Source: a bacterium
GTDB taxonomy: Bacteria > Latescibacterota > Latescibacteria > Latescibacterales > Latescibacteraceae
DNA length: 64,000 nt
Assembly (NCBI GenBank): GCA_021372535.1
Contig: JAJFUH010000038.1
Coordinates: 32,570 to 96,569 of the forward strand
Direction: 5' to 3'
The position numbers were made by a program, and so were the translations under genes. Under the pieces are notes generated by a model, which did not search any database, was not told where the DNA came from, and worked only from the letters and a program-made list of their open reading frames with translations. This document shows, piece after piece, positions 35,829 to 44,928 of this stretch; within the stretch, counting starts at the first letter, position 1, and each line of letters begins with the position of its first letter.

Positions 35829-37277
35829 TCACAGAAGTTTCCTGAGCTTTCCGCGAAGAGCGCTCCGTGTCATGCCGAGGTAGGCTGCTGCTTTTGTTTT
35901 ATTCCCTTCGAACATGGCAAGCGCTTTTTTGATAATGGTGTTTTCGAGGCTCTGAAGATCGAGACAATCCGCAGGGAGGCACAGTGTATCCGGATCGAGC
36001 AGTACACTATCGAGTTCGGGTGTTTTTTCCGTATCGGAGAGGAGAAACCGGATATGGTGCGGTCTGATTTCAATATCGTCATAGAGGATTACCACCCGTT
36101 CAATGGCATTCTGAAGCTCGCGGACATTACCGGGCCAGGAATGGTTTTCGAGAATTTTTACCGTTTCCTTCGATATAAACCTGAATCTACGCTTTTTTTC
36201 GCGGGCATACTGTTCGAGGAACATCTGCGCCAGAGGGGCTATGGCCTGTTTCCGCTCACGGAGCGGTGGGATAAACATTCTGCCCATGTTGAGACGGTAA
36301 TAGAGATCCCGTCTGAACGAGTTTTCCTCGACAAGCCTTGCCAGGTCACGGTTGGTGGCGCAGATAAAGCGGACATCGAGTATGATTTTTTTGAATCCCC
36401 CGACACGGTACATTTCCCGTTCCTGGAGGCACCGTAACAGTTTGGGCTGGAGCTCGATCGGAAGATCGCCGATTTCATCGAGGAATATCGTGCCGCCCTG
36501 CGCCGATTCGAGTTTGCCCTTCATGCCCTCTTTCCGTGAACCGGTGAATGAACCGCCCTCGTACCCGAACAGCTCGCTTTCAAAAAGAGTAGGTGAAATA
36601 GCCGAACAGTTGATTGATACGAACGGTGCGGTCTCATCTCCTTTTCCATAATGTACCAGGCGGGCGACAACCTCTTTCCCGGTTCCGGTTTCACCCTCGA
36701 TGAGCACCGGAACGGAACGGTCCCCGTGGAGTTGTTCCGCCATGGTCACGACATGACGCATTTCATCGGAAAAAACACCGATTCTGCCTATGCCGACGAT
36801 CTCTGCATATGCCTCTCTCAGGCTGCTGAGCTTTGATACGGTTTCACGGGTTGCTTCCGCAACTTTTTCTTCAAACCGGTGTGTCAGCTCATTGTACTCA
36901 TGCCGTAAGGACAGATGGTCGGCTATACGGTTGACGACGGCAGCGAGCTCGTCGACATTGACCGGCTTCTGGAGATAGTCATAGGCGCCGGCACGGAGAG
37001 CTTGAATCGCCGATTTCATGTCTCCGAACCCGGTAATGATGACGATAAGGGTATTCTGAGCCTCCCGAAGAGCTTTCAGGTTACGGAGGAACTCGAGTCC
37101 ATCCATCTCCGGCATACGGATATCGGTCAGAACAAGGGGAACCGGATTGTTTTTAAAGAGATCGATAGCTTCCCGCGCGTTATCACACTGTAAAACCCGG
37201 TGTCCGAGTATATCCTCAAGAAAAACGGCCAGAGAGTCTCTGACAAGGGGTTCGTCGTCAACGAGCAGAATGTTCAT
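35829..37277 (-). CDS. Sigma-54-dependent response regulator (NtrC family)
   Basis: 482 residues: a receiver domain with Asp in LTDIRMPEMDG (about 53), an AAA+ domain with Walker A GETGTGKE (about 196), the sigma-54 contact loop as GSFTGS rather than the usual GAFTGA (about 242), Walker B GGTIFLDEIGDL, and a C-terminal Fis-type HTH (NKTKAAAYLGMTRSALRGKL). It activates sigma-54 promoters when phosphorylated. Its start overlaps the end of the PAS-kinase gene by 20 bases, indicating translational coupling in one operon. Confidence 0.92.
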   Translation of the reverse strand: MNILLVDDEPLVRDSLAVFLEDILGHRVLQCDNAREAIDLFKNNPVPLVLTDIRMPEMDGLEFLRNLKALREAQNTLIVIITGFGDMKSAIQALRAGAYDYLQKPVNVDELAAVVNRIADHLSLRHEYNELTHRFEEKVAEATRETVSKLSSLREAYAEIVGIGRIGVFSDEMRHVVTMAEQLHGDRSVPVLIEGETGTGKEVVARLVHYGKGDETAPFVSINCSAISPTLFESELFGYEGGSFTGSRKEGMKGKLESAQGGTIFLDEIGDLPIELQPKLLRCLQEREMYRVGGFKKIILDVRFICATNRDLARLVEENSFRRDLYYRLNMGRMFIPPLRERKQAIAPLAQMFLEQYAREKKRRFRFISKETVKILENHSWPGNVRELQNAIERVVILYDDIEIRPHHIRFLLSDTEKTPELDSVLLDPDTLCLPADCLDLQSLENTIIKKALAMFEGNKTKAAAYLGMTRSALRGKLRKLL

Positions 37278-39888
37278 TGTCCGGCCTCACAGTGTCAGGT
37301 GAAAGTGGAAAACGAACGGTGAAGGTTACACCCCCGTCAGAATTATTACATGCTTCGATCGATCCATTGTGCTCGTCAACAAATCGTTTCACTATGGCAA
37401 GCCCGAGACCTGTTCCTTCTCCCGGTTTACTCGTGGAATAGAACGGATCGTATATTTTTTCGCCGATTCCTTCGGGAAGACCGGTTCCGTTGTCGATAAC
37501 TTCGAGCACCGCTTCCGTGTCGTTCTGACCGGTGGAAATTGTTATGGTTTTATCTTTCCGGCTGGTACTGTCAAGGGCATTCATGGCATTGGTAACCAGA
37601 TTGATGACAATCTGTTCGAGATGAATGGGATTTCCTGAAACCATCAGATTCCGGTCGAACAGGGAAAGCACCGGTTTGATGCCATGCGCATGGAGCTGAC
37701 GGTTGACGAGGGAAGCTGCTTTGTTCACGGCCTTGTTCATGTCGGTGGTTGTCTTTTCTATCTGATCGGTGGCTACCCAGAATGAGCGCATATGCCGGAT
37801 AATGTCGCTGATACGGTCCACGCTTTCCGAAATTTTATTGAGCATGGTGATAAATGTTTCCGGCAGGATTCCTTCGTTATGCTTGTGCCAGAACAGGATG
37901 CTGTCCGCCGTTACCTTTATGGCGCTCAGGGGCTGGTTGATTTCATGGGTTATTCCGCCGGCGATCACACCGATGGAAGCGAGGCGCGATGCGCGCTCGA
38001 CAATCTGAATCGCCTCGGTCTGCTTCTTTTCCGCCTCGATACGGGCATGGATATGATAGTGTCTTTTCAGGGTGCTTGCGATTATTTCGGTGATTGTTTT
38101 TAAAAGATCGAGTTTTTCCTGATGCCATGTGTATGGATGGTTCTGGCAGAAACAGATGGATGCCATGAGGTCCCCGGATATCTTCATCGGGAAATTGACA
38201 ACCGAAAGGATATTTCGCTCGGCGAAGTACTTTTTTTCTTCCGCTGTCAGACCATCGAGATTCGAAACGATGATTGCCTGCCCTTCCTGCAGTAATTTCT
38301 GGAAATGGGGCGAAAAAGCCGGCCTGTCTTCTGCATACCGCATGGATTTGCCCTGTATCCGATAATGGAAGCTCAACGTATCATCGCTCCGGGAAAAGGG
38401 ATTCCACATGCAGACATTATCGATTTCAAGCTCCGAGGAGATCATTTTCAGTATATCATTCATGCTTTCATGAAGAGAATCGGAGGAATTGAGGCTGAAG
38501 GCGACTGTGGCAAGCAAACGCTCGTTATTGAGCAAAACTTCCATTTTCGACCGTTCTTCACGGAGAGCCTGCTCGGTCTGTTTGAGGTCGGTGATGTCGA
38601 TGATAATACCTCTCGCTCCGACAGGTTTGTTGTCCCGGATTATAGCGTTCGAATAGGTAATAATGTGAACCGGCGTGCCGTCTTTCTTTTTGATGGCATA
38701 TTCACCGGGACCAGATCGCAGCCCTTTTATAACATCACCAAGGTTTTTCCGCGCTTTATCACGGTCTTCGAGGCTGATTATATCGAAAATGTTTATACCC
38801 TTTTTGAAATCATCGATGGAGTAACCGAAGATTTCGAAACCGCTCCTGTTAATAAAGGTCAGGTTACCGTTCATGTCGAATTCGACGACTGTCTGGGGCA
38901 GAAAATCCATGAGTTCCCTGTATACCTTCTCGCGTTCGTCGAGTTTTTCCTGAACCCTGATCCGCGCGGTAACGTCCACGAGTCCGAGGATAACTCCCTC
39001 AACTTTTCCCGAGATATCTATCACCGGTATCAGGGACCAGTCCCAGAATGTCATTCCCCGCTCGGGGTGTTCGGGGTACACGAAGGGTTTTGCGTACACT
39101 GTAAATATTTTGCCGGTCTCGATCACCCGTCTGAAAATTGCTTCGTTCTCTTGATTCGGGTATAAAGTGAAATGATTCTTACCATTGAAAAATTCCGGTG
39201 TTCTGCCATCCGCTTCGGCATAAGCGCGGTTGACCCGGATAAAGTTGAAATCCCTGTCCATGTATGCGATCATGAGATGGGTATTGGAAAATATTTTCTC
39301 CAGAAGCTCGTTGTTTTCGCGAAGCTTTTCTTCCGCAAAAAAACGGCTTATGATCTCCCGCTGGAGCTCTTTGTTGGATTTTTCCAGCTCGGATGTGCGT
39401 TCACTGACCCGTTTTTCGAGCTCCTCGCGGGCTTTTTCAAGCATTTCTTCGGTTTTTTTATGTTCGGTAATATCGATAAACTGAATGATATGAAAGCCCT
39501 TCTGCTCATCCATCGAGGGTATATTAAGCATGATACACCGGACAGTGTGTTTTCCGCCCGTTTTGCAGATGATACTATACTCATGGGTTCTTGCATGCTT
39601 TACCAACAGGGAATTATTACATTCTTCCCACGCTTTTTTCCGGTATTTTTCATCCGGAAAGAACTTCGGCAGCATTGTTTCGATATCGGGCAGCTCTTCG
39701 TGCATATAACCTGTCAGCTCAGCCATGGCCTGGTTATACCTGATAAGAGCCCCTTCAACGTCAACTATGAGCGTGGGAACGGGGCTTAAAGCATAAATAT
39801 CCCAGAAAAAATCGGGATTATGGCCCTGAAGAGTTTTTTCGAGTTCCCTGACTTTTTCTTCAAGTGCCCTGTATGAAAGTTTACTCAT
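37258..39888 (-). CDS. PAS/GAF sensor histidine kinase
   Basis: 876 residues, no membrane segments apparent. In order: a short coiled coil, PAS (about 25-140), coiled coil, PAS (about 195-325), PAS (about 330-440), GAF (about 470-620), HisKA with phospho-His in GGITHEINQPL (about 648), and HATPase_c with NLVTNAMNAL, DNGTGLPEG and GEGTGLGLAIV. It is probably cytoplasmic and senses an internal or redox signal. It overlaps and precedes the NtrC-type regulator, its likely partner. Confidence 0.92.
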   Translation of the reverse strand: MSKLSYRALEEKVRELEKTLQGHNPDFFWDIYALSPVPTLIVDVEGALIRYNQAMAELTGYMHEELPDIETMLPKFFPDEKYRKKAWEECNNSLLVKHARTHEYSIICKTGGKHTVRCIMLNIPSMDEQKGFHIIQFIDITEHKKTEEMLEKAREELEKRVSERTSELEKSNKELQREIISRFFAEEKLRENNELLEKIFSNTHLMIAYMDRDFNFIRVNRAYAEADGRTPEFFNGKNHFTLYPNQENEAIFRRVIETGKIFTVYAKPFVYPEHPERGMTFWDWSLIPVIDISGKVEGVILGLVDVTARIRVQEKLDEREKVYRELMDFLPQTVVEFDMNGNLTFINRSGFEIFGYSIDDFKKGINIFDIISLEDRDKARKNLGDVIKGLRSGPGEYAIKKKDGTPVHIITYSNAIIRDNKPVGARGIIIDITDLKQTEQALREERSKMEVLLNNERLLATVAFSLNSSDSLHESMNDILKMISSELEIDNVCMWNPFSRSDDTLSFHYRIQGKSMRYAEDRPAFSPHFQKLLQEGQAIIVSNLDGLTAEEKKYFAERNILSVVNFPMKISGDLMASICFCQNHPYTWHQEKLDLLKTITEIIASTLKRHYHIHARIEAEKKQTEAIQIVERASRLASIGVIAGGITHEINQPLSAIKVTADSILFWHKHNEGILPETFITMLNKISESVDRISDIIRHMRSFWVATDQIEKTTTDMNKAVNKAASLVNRQLHAHGIKPVLSLFDRNLMVSGNPIHLEQIVINLVTNAMNALDSTSRKDKTITISTGQNDTEAVLEVIDNGTGLPEGIGEKIYDPFYSTSKPGEGTGLGLAIVKRFVDEHNGSIEACNNSDGGVTFTVRFPLSPDTVRPDNEHSAR

Positions 39889-40300
39889 GGTATTCCCCGG
39901 GTATCAATATCCGGTAATCGTATGAATTGTACCGGCCTTTTATAACATCGTAAAACGATTTCTACAAAAGTCTTATGGTAAATATAATGATAATAAAATA
40001 ATTGTCAGGTAATATTTTTTAATTGGAGGTTCTCCCATTTTTTAAGAGAACCTTTTAAGATTATGCATTCTTTTGCACTCTCACCCGTCACGATGAAACG
40101 TAAAGAAAGGAACGTATCCCTTTGACAGTGAGTGGTTGCCTGAATACATATAGAATATTGATTTTATCTGGTGTATTCATACTTGTATCTGACTATATAA
40201 ATTTTGTTAAAATTTCTTGACGATACAATAAAAGTATGTATATTAAAATCAATCAGTGCTTATGTTTATTAAATTATTTCATTTGCCATGCAGATTTACC
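39889..40300. other. Divergent intergenic region (kinase / propeller genes)
   Basis: 412 bases, AT-rich. It contains a stem-loop, AGGTTCTC (40027-40034) with GAGAACCT (40046-40053) followed by TTTAAG, and a promoter-like pair at 40217-40244 facing the propeller gene. The hairpin is terminator-like although no plus-strand gene precedes it, so an attenuator or leftover element is possible. Confidence 0.5.
40217..40244 (+). promoter_or_regulatory. Candidate sigma-70 promoter for the Reg_prop protein gene
   Basis: TTGACG (40217-40222), 16-base spacer, TATATT (40239-40244), about 57 bases ahead of the ATG at 40301. Confidence 0.5.
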
Positions 40301-42439
40301 ATGAAACGCTTTTTTTCATATACCGCACTATGTTTTCTCATGCTCTGTAATCGCTCATACTGCATCGATGGAATCACGCTCTATTTCAACAGCAACGATG
40401 TGAACGATATCGCCGCCGATGACCGTCACATCTGGTGCGCCACATCGGGCGGACTCGTGCGATGGGACATCAGGGATGACACATACCGTGTGTTTTCATC
40501 CCTGGACGGCCTCCCGTCGAACGATGTTCATGCCGTCACCGCAACACCGGGTGGAGTGCTCTGGCTTGCCGGAAGCTGGTACGGCCTCACCAGTATGGAC
40601 GGCGGCACTTTTCACACATATGACAATCCCGGCCTGTACGGTGGAAACGTGCAGCGGATAGCCGTGGACTCCCAAGAAAACGTCTGGTGTACGGGCGCTT
40701 CGGCCTGGCGCTTCGATGGTGATTCGTGGACCGACTGCGCCCTCGGCGAGGGCAGCTCGGAGCCGGTTGTCATGGACGGCGACGGTCATGTATGGATCGG
40801 GACGCGAAAGGGACTCGTCTGTATCGATGGGGCTGACCGGATAACGTATACGACTGAATCGGGCCTCCCCGACAACAGGATTCTTTCACTGGAATCGGAC
40901 GGCAGGGGTAATCTCTGGGCCGGGACATCGAAAGGCCTGGCGGTATTCGACGGTGCATCGTGGAGGTCGTATTCAAAGGAGTATTATACCGATAAAACCG
41001 TCAACGACGATATAGTCTGGAATCCCGTGTATGCCGTCGCCATCGACAGCACCGGCGTCGTCTGGCTTGGCACGCCATGGGGTGCCGCATCGTTCGATGG
41101 GACATCATGGGCAGTGTACACACCCGGCAACAGCGGGCTCAAGGATCGCGAAATCCGCAACATCGCAGTGGACTCCGACAACACCAAGTGGTTCGCGTAT
41201 CTTGCCGGGTCTCCGGTGCACGCCCTGTCCAGTTTCGACGGCTCCGTATGGCGCATCCATCAGACCGAAGGGCCGCCGAGTAACACCGCCCTGCGGATTG
41301 GAATCGGCGCTGACGATATCGGGTGGTTTGCCTTTGTCGGCTATGGAACATCGATCTTTGACGGAAAGACATGGACAAAGGTCACACCGCCGGAATTACC
41401 TTCATACTGGACATTTTACGATTTTGCGGCGAACGGCGGTGTCTGCTGGTTCGCGACGGGCGCCGGGGCGCTGAGCTACGACGGTTCCCGGTGGACTCAC
41501 TACACTGTCGAAAACAGCGGGCTTGCTTCGGATAACGTGACTGCGGTGGCGGTCGATCACGACGGAGCCGTATGGTTCGGAATGGAGGGCCGTGTCTCGA
41601 AATTCGACGGGGCCGCTTGGGAAACGTACACGGTCGGCGCGGGGATGGGGGATTTGGCCGTAACGGTCATCGCCGTCGATGAACGCAACTGTCTGTGGGT
41701 TGGAACCAATCGGGGTCTTGCCTGTTTCGATGGCTTGGAATGGACAACGGGCGACTCACACGGTCTGTTCGATGGAAAAGTTGTCAAGGATATTGCCATT
41801 GATCTCGACCGGACAGTCTGGGTGTGTACCTATTTCGGAATCGGGCGGTACGACGGCTCCTTGTGGACAATGTTCACCACCGAAAACTCCGGGCTCGCTG
41901 ACAACTCGATCGTCAGAGCCGCGGTCGACAGGAACAATGTAAAATGGTTCGCGTACGGTCAGCCTTATGGTATCATCAGGTACGACGGTTCCTCGTGGCA
42001 GACGATTACCTGCCGCGACGGGCTTGCATCCGACCAGATGACCGACATTGCAGTCGACAGTAAAAATCGTAAATGGTTCACCTCGTATAACGGCATAACA
42101 AGCTTCCTTGACCAACCGGGTCAGGATCCTTCGAATATCGAACCGGCTTCCGCCGTTCCCGAACGGTGCATCATTCAGGGTGTTTATCCGAATCCCTTCA
42201 ATTCTGCGGCCACAATACGGTATACACTTCGTGCCGGGGATTCCATCGAGCTGGCCGTTTTCGCGATCAACGGCCAACGTGTCCGTACGCTTGTCGACGA
42301 GCCCCGGCAGGCGGGAGACTACACCGTTTCATGGAACGGAACCGATGAGAACGGGCATCAGGTTTCGACCGGTCTCTATATCGCGCGCCTGCAATCGGGC
42401 GACAGAATCTCGCTGGCGAAAATACTGCTTGTCAGGTAA
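40301..42439 (+). CDS. Secreted Reg_prop beta-propeller with C-terminal sorting domain
   Basis: About 712 residues from ATG 40301, which starts a signal peptide (MKRFFSYTALCFLMLCNRSY); a GTG at 40256 gives a longer, less typical N-terminus. About a dozen two-component-regulator-propeller repeats of the form AVDxxGxVWxGTxxGLxxFDGxxW fill residues 30-610. The C-terminus is a FlgD/T9SS-like domain (VYPNPFNSAATIRYTLRAGD, ending SLAKILLVR). Unlike hybrid two-component systems there is no transmembrane or kinase part, so it is a free secreted propeller. Ligand unknown. Confidence 0.85.
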   Translation: MKRFFSYTALCFLMLCNRSYCIDGITLYFNSNDVNDIAADDRHIWCATSGGLVRWDIRDDTYRVFSSLDGLPSNDVHAVTATPGGVLWLAGSWYGLTSMDGGTFHTYDNPGLYGGNVQRIAVDSQENVWCTGASAWRFDGDSWTDCALGEGSSEPVVMDGDGHVWIGTRKGLVCIDGADRITYTTESGLPDNRILSLESDGRGNLWAGTSKGLAVFDGASWRSYSKEYYTDKTVNDDIVWNPVYAVAIDSTGVVWLGTPWGAASFDGTSWAVYTPGNSGLKDREIRNIAVDSDNTKWFAYLAGSPVHALSSFDGSVWRIHQTEGPPSNTALRIGIGADDIGWFAFVGYGTSIFDGKTWTKVTPPELPSYWTFYDFAANGGVCWFATGAGALSYDGSRWTHYTVENSGLASDNVTAVAVDHDGAVWFGMEGRVSKFDGAAWETYTVGAGMGDLAVTVIAVDERNCLWVGTNRGLACFDGLEWTTGDSHGLFDGKVVKDIAIDLDRTVWVCTYFGIGRYDGSLWTMFTTENSGLADNSIVRAAVDRNNVKWFAYGQPYGIIRYDGSSWQTITCRDGLASDQMTDIAVDSKNRKWFTSYNGITSFLDQPGQDPSNIEPASAVPERCIIQGVYPNPFNSAATIRYTLRAGDSIELAVFAINGQRVRTLVDEPRQAGDYTVSWNGTDENGHQVSTGLYIARLQSGDRISLAKILLVR

Positions 42440-42608
42440 AACGGGAATCCTCCGGTTTTTATCCCGACCCTGTCTCAAAAAATTTAATTGACTCCGGAAA
42501 AACACACATTAATATTCATTCAGTCACAATCCGCAGTGGATCGGTTTATTCGGGCACTGCCGAATCGCTCTATGATAAAACCGACATAGCAGGAATGGAA
42601 TCATTCGA

Positions 42609-43715
42609 ATGGACATCGATTCAATCGGGATTTTTCGTGTCAGCATGCCGCTTGTCTACCCGTTCAGAACGGCGTGCGGCGACGATTACACCACCGAATC
42701 GGTGATCGTACGGCTCGGTTCGGGCGACCGGTACGGCTGGGGCGAATCGGCTTCCGGAAAAGAGCCTTCCTATCTGGCGGAATGCTCCGTAACTCAGTTT
42801 GTCCTGTCACGGGATATCATCGCCCCACTGATACTCGGAAGGGATATCCGTTCGGGAGCGGAGCTTTCGGAGTTGCTGTCGGGAATAAAGGGCAATCAGT
42901 TCGCCAAAGCCGCCTTTGACCTGGCGTGGTGGGACCTTCATGCCCGGATACTCGGCGAACCGTTGTGGAAGGTTATCGGGGGAGTAGGGCCGACCGTGGA
43001 TGCCGGCGCGGATTTCGGTATCATGGAGAGTTTCGGCCTCCTGCTCGATACAATCCGTGAGGCGAACGAACATGGATACCGGCGGATCAAGCTCAAATGC
43101 CGTCCCGGATGGGACCTCGACATGATCGATACGGTTCGCGGGGAATTTCCCGATATCACCATCCACGTCGACTGCAACAGCGCCTATACCCTCGATGATC
43201 TCGACATGTTCCGCCGGATGGACCGTTACGGCCTTGCCATGATCGAACAGCCGCTCGCGTACGACGATCTCATCGATCATGCCGCCCTCCAGCGGCATCT
43301 GAGTACACCGATCTGCCTCGACGAGAGTATCACTTCTCCCGACAAAGCCCGCAAAGCTGCCGGGATCGGCGCCTGCCGCTATATAAACATCAAGCCCGGC
43401 AGGGTCGGCGGAATCACGAATTCCCTGATCGTACATGATGTCTGCCGCGATGCGGGAATACCCTGCTGGATAGGCGGAATGCTCGAATCCGCTGTCGGAG
43501 CCTCACACTGCCTTGCTCTCGCAACGCTTCCCAACATCCGTTATCCGTCGGATATTTTCCCGACCGCACGGTTCTATGAGCTCGACATCGCTGCGCCGCC
43601 CATGGTTCATTCCGGGCCATCGCAGTTCACCGCACATGATGCGCCGGGCATCGGCGTCGAGCCCGATCCGGCAGCGATCCGGAAATGTACTCTCGATCAC
43701 GTTGTTATCGAATAA
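42609..43715 (+). CDS. Enolase-superfamily enzyme (mandelate racemase/muconate lactonising type)
   Basis: 368 residues. N-terminal capping domain, then the TIM barrel with the KxK base pair in RRIKLKCRPG (about 160), metal ligands in HVDCNSAY, MIEQPL and CLDESIT, and the second-side Lys in INIKPGRVGG. The length and the KxK...K arrangement fit the o-succinylbenzoate synthase / N-succinylamino-acid racemase subgroup, but dipeptide epimerases look alike. Lies just ahead of a GNAT acyltransferase gene, a pairing seen for succinylamino-acid racemases (family knowledge). No strong ribosome-binding site. Confidence 0.85.
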   Translation: MDIDSIGIFRVSMPLVYPFRTACGDDYTTESVIVRLGSGDRYGWGESASGKEPSYLAECSVTQFVLSRDIIAPLILGRDIRSGAELSELLSGIKGNQFAKAAFDLAWWDLHARILGEPLWKVIGGVGPTVDAGADFGIMESFGLLLDTIREANEHGYRRIKLKCRPGWDLDMIDTVRGEFPDITIHVDCNSAYTLDDLDMFRRMDRYGLAMIEQPLAYDDLIDHAALQRHLSTPICLDESITSPDKARKAAGIGACRYINIKPGRVGGITNSLIVHDVCRDAGIPCWIGGMLESAVGASHCLALATLPNIRYPSDIFPTARFYELDIAAPPMVHSGPSQFTAHDAPGIGVEPDPAAIRKCTLDHVVIE

Positions 43716-43747
43716 CCGGTTAAAAATGATTAACATGGAGGTCAGTC

Positions 43748-44212
43748 ATCAAACAGAACATTCTGGTACGGCCCGGCGAAGAACGCGACGCGGATGCGCT
43801 CGTCAGCTTCAACAAAGCCATGGCATATGAAACCGAGGGAAAGGAACTTTCAAACGAGGCTCTTTCGGCAGGTGTGCGATATCTGCTGAATCATCCGGAG
43901 CACGGTTTTTACGTGGTTGCGGAAATCGATGGAGAGGTCGCCGGCTCGCTCATGGTGACATACGAATGGAGCGACTGGCGGAACGGAGTTATATGGTGGA
44001 TACAGAGTGTGTATGTCCGGCCTGAATACCGTCGCCGTGGAGTCTACAGAAGCCTCTATGCGGAGGTGAAGAAGATGGCGGCCGCGCAGAAAAACGTATG
44101 CGGCTTCAGGCTCTATGTGGAAAAGAGAAACACAGCTGCCCAGAGAACATACGCCGCCCTCGGCATGCATGAAGCGAATTACAAGTTTTACGAGGAGATG
44201 CCGGATGAGTGA
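43748..44212 (+). CDS. GNAT N-acetyltransferase, apparent non-standard AUC start
   Basis: 154 codons if translation begins at ATC 43748, six bases after a perfect GGAGG (43737-43741). The family's N-terminal strand, ILVRPGEERDADALVSFNKA, is encoded in frame upstream of the first ATG (43820), and the frame is closed by TGA at 43725-43727 with no ATG, GTG or TTG between. The acetyl-CoA loop RPEYRRRGVYRSL and VYEW-like YEWSDWRNG and WWIQSVYV segments are typical. Either a rare initiator, a sequencing error in the start codon, or a degraded start. Probable partner of the upstream racemase-like gene. Confidence 0.75.
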   Translation: MKQNILVRPGEERDADALVSFNKAMAYETEGKELSNEALSAGVRYLLNHPEHGFYVVAEIDGEVAGSLMVTYEWSDWRNGVIWWIQSVYVRPEYRRRGVYRSLYAEVKKMAAAQKNVCGFRLYVEKRNTAAQRTYAALGMHEANYKFYEEMPDE

Positions 44213-44281
44213 CAGCGGTACGGAACAGTCGTTGTCTTTTACCCGACCAAACAATGTCTAGATATAGAAAAGGAGTTCCCC

Positions 44282-44614
44282 ATGAGCGGTGCGCAGGACG
44301 AATCGAATGAAAAAGCGACAGCGGTAACGTCCCACATCCAATATGCCGAAAATTCCATCGTGAGCAAGACCATCATCGAGAAAAAAACCGGCACTGTCAC
44401 CCTCTTTGCGTTCGACAGGGGACAGAAGCTCAGCGAGCACACTGCTCCCTTCGATGCCCTCGTCCATGTGGTTGAAGGTGAGGCAGAGCTTACGATCGGC
44501 GGCGAAAAAGTGCTTGTTTCCGCCGGACGGTTCTTCATCATGCCCGCGAATATACCCCATGCAGTCAACGCGGCGGAGCGGTTCAAGATGATTCTTACCA
44601 TGATACGGTCGTGA
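44282..44614 (+). CDS. Small cupin-domain protein
   Basis: 110 residues with one conserved beta-barrel: LFAFDRGQKLSEHTAPFDAL, VVEGEAELTIGG and FFIMPANIPHAVNA. The metal-binding His/Glu pattern is partial (H at HTAP, H at IPHAV). AAGGAG precedes ATG. Cytoplasmic; typical small cupins bind a metal and either store, sense or isomerise a sugar or antibiotic-like ligand, but no specific role can be assigned. Confidence 0.85.
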   Translation: MSGAQDESNEKATAVTSHIQYAENSIVSKTIIEKKTGTVTLFAFDRGQKLSEHTAPFDALVHVVEGEAELTIGGEKVLVSAGRFFIMPANIPHAVNAAERFKMILTMIRS

Positions 44615-44928
44615 GCCTTTCTCTGAACACCAGTGTGATGTTATCCCAACAGTGGGCATAAGCGTTTATGCTTCCGTATACCCGGTATTGAAATGCCTGT
44701 CTATGGTCGAGAAGTCCTTCGTGACTCCTTGAACCGCCGATGCCCCGGGTGAGCGCCTAAGGAACTTTTCGGTAATAGCCCGGGCATTCATCCCGGGATT
44801 CTTAATTCACATTTATGAATAAATAGGGTAACAAAACCGGTTGATTTTTTGTTTCGAAAATCGCATAGTGACACAAGAAAATTAATGATAATACTCTTAA
44901 TAGAATACCACTAAAAAGGAGGAGCATC
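44615..44928. other. Intergenic region before the Tat Gfo/Idh/MocA gene
   Basis: 314 bases. A GC-rich stretch with loosely complementary words (GCCCCGGGTGAGC near 44741 and GCCCGGGCATTC near 44778, then CATCCCGGGATTC) could form competing hairpins and may end the cupin transcript. The last 100 bases are AT-rich and end in AAAAAGGAGGAGC, the ribosome-binding site of the next gene. No gene seen. Confidence 0.4.
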
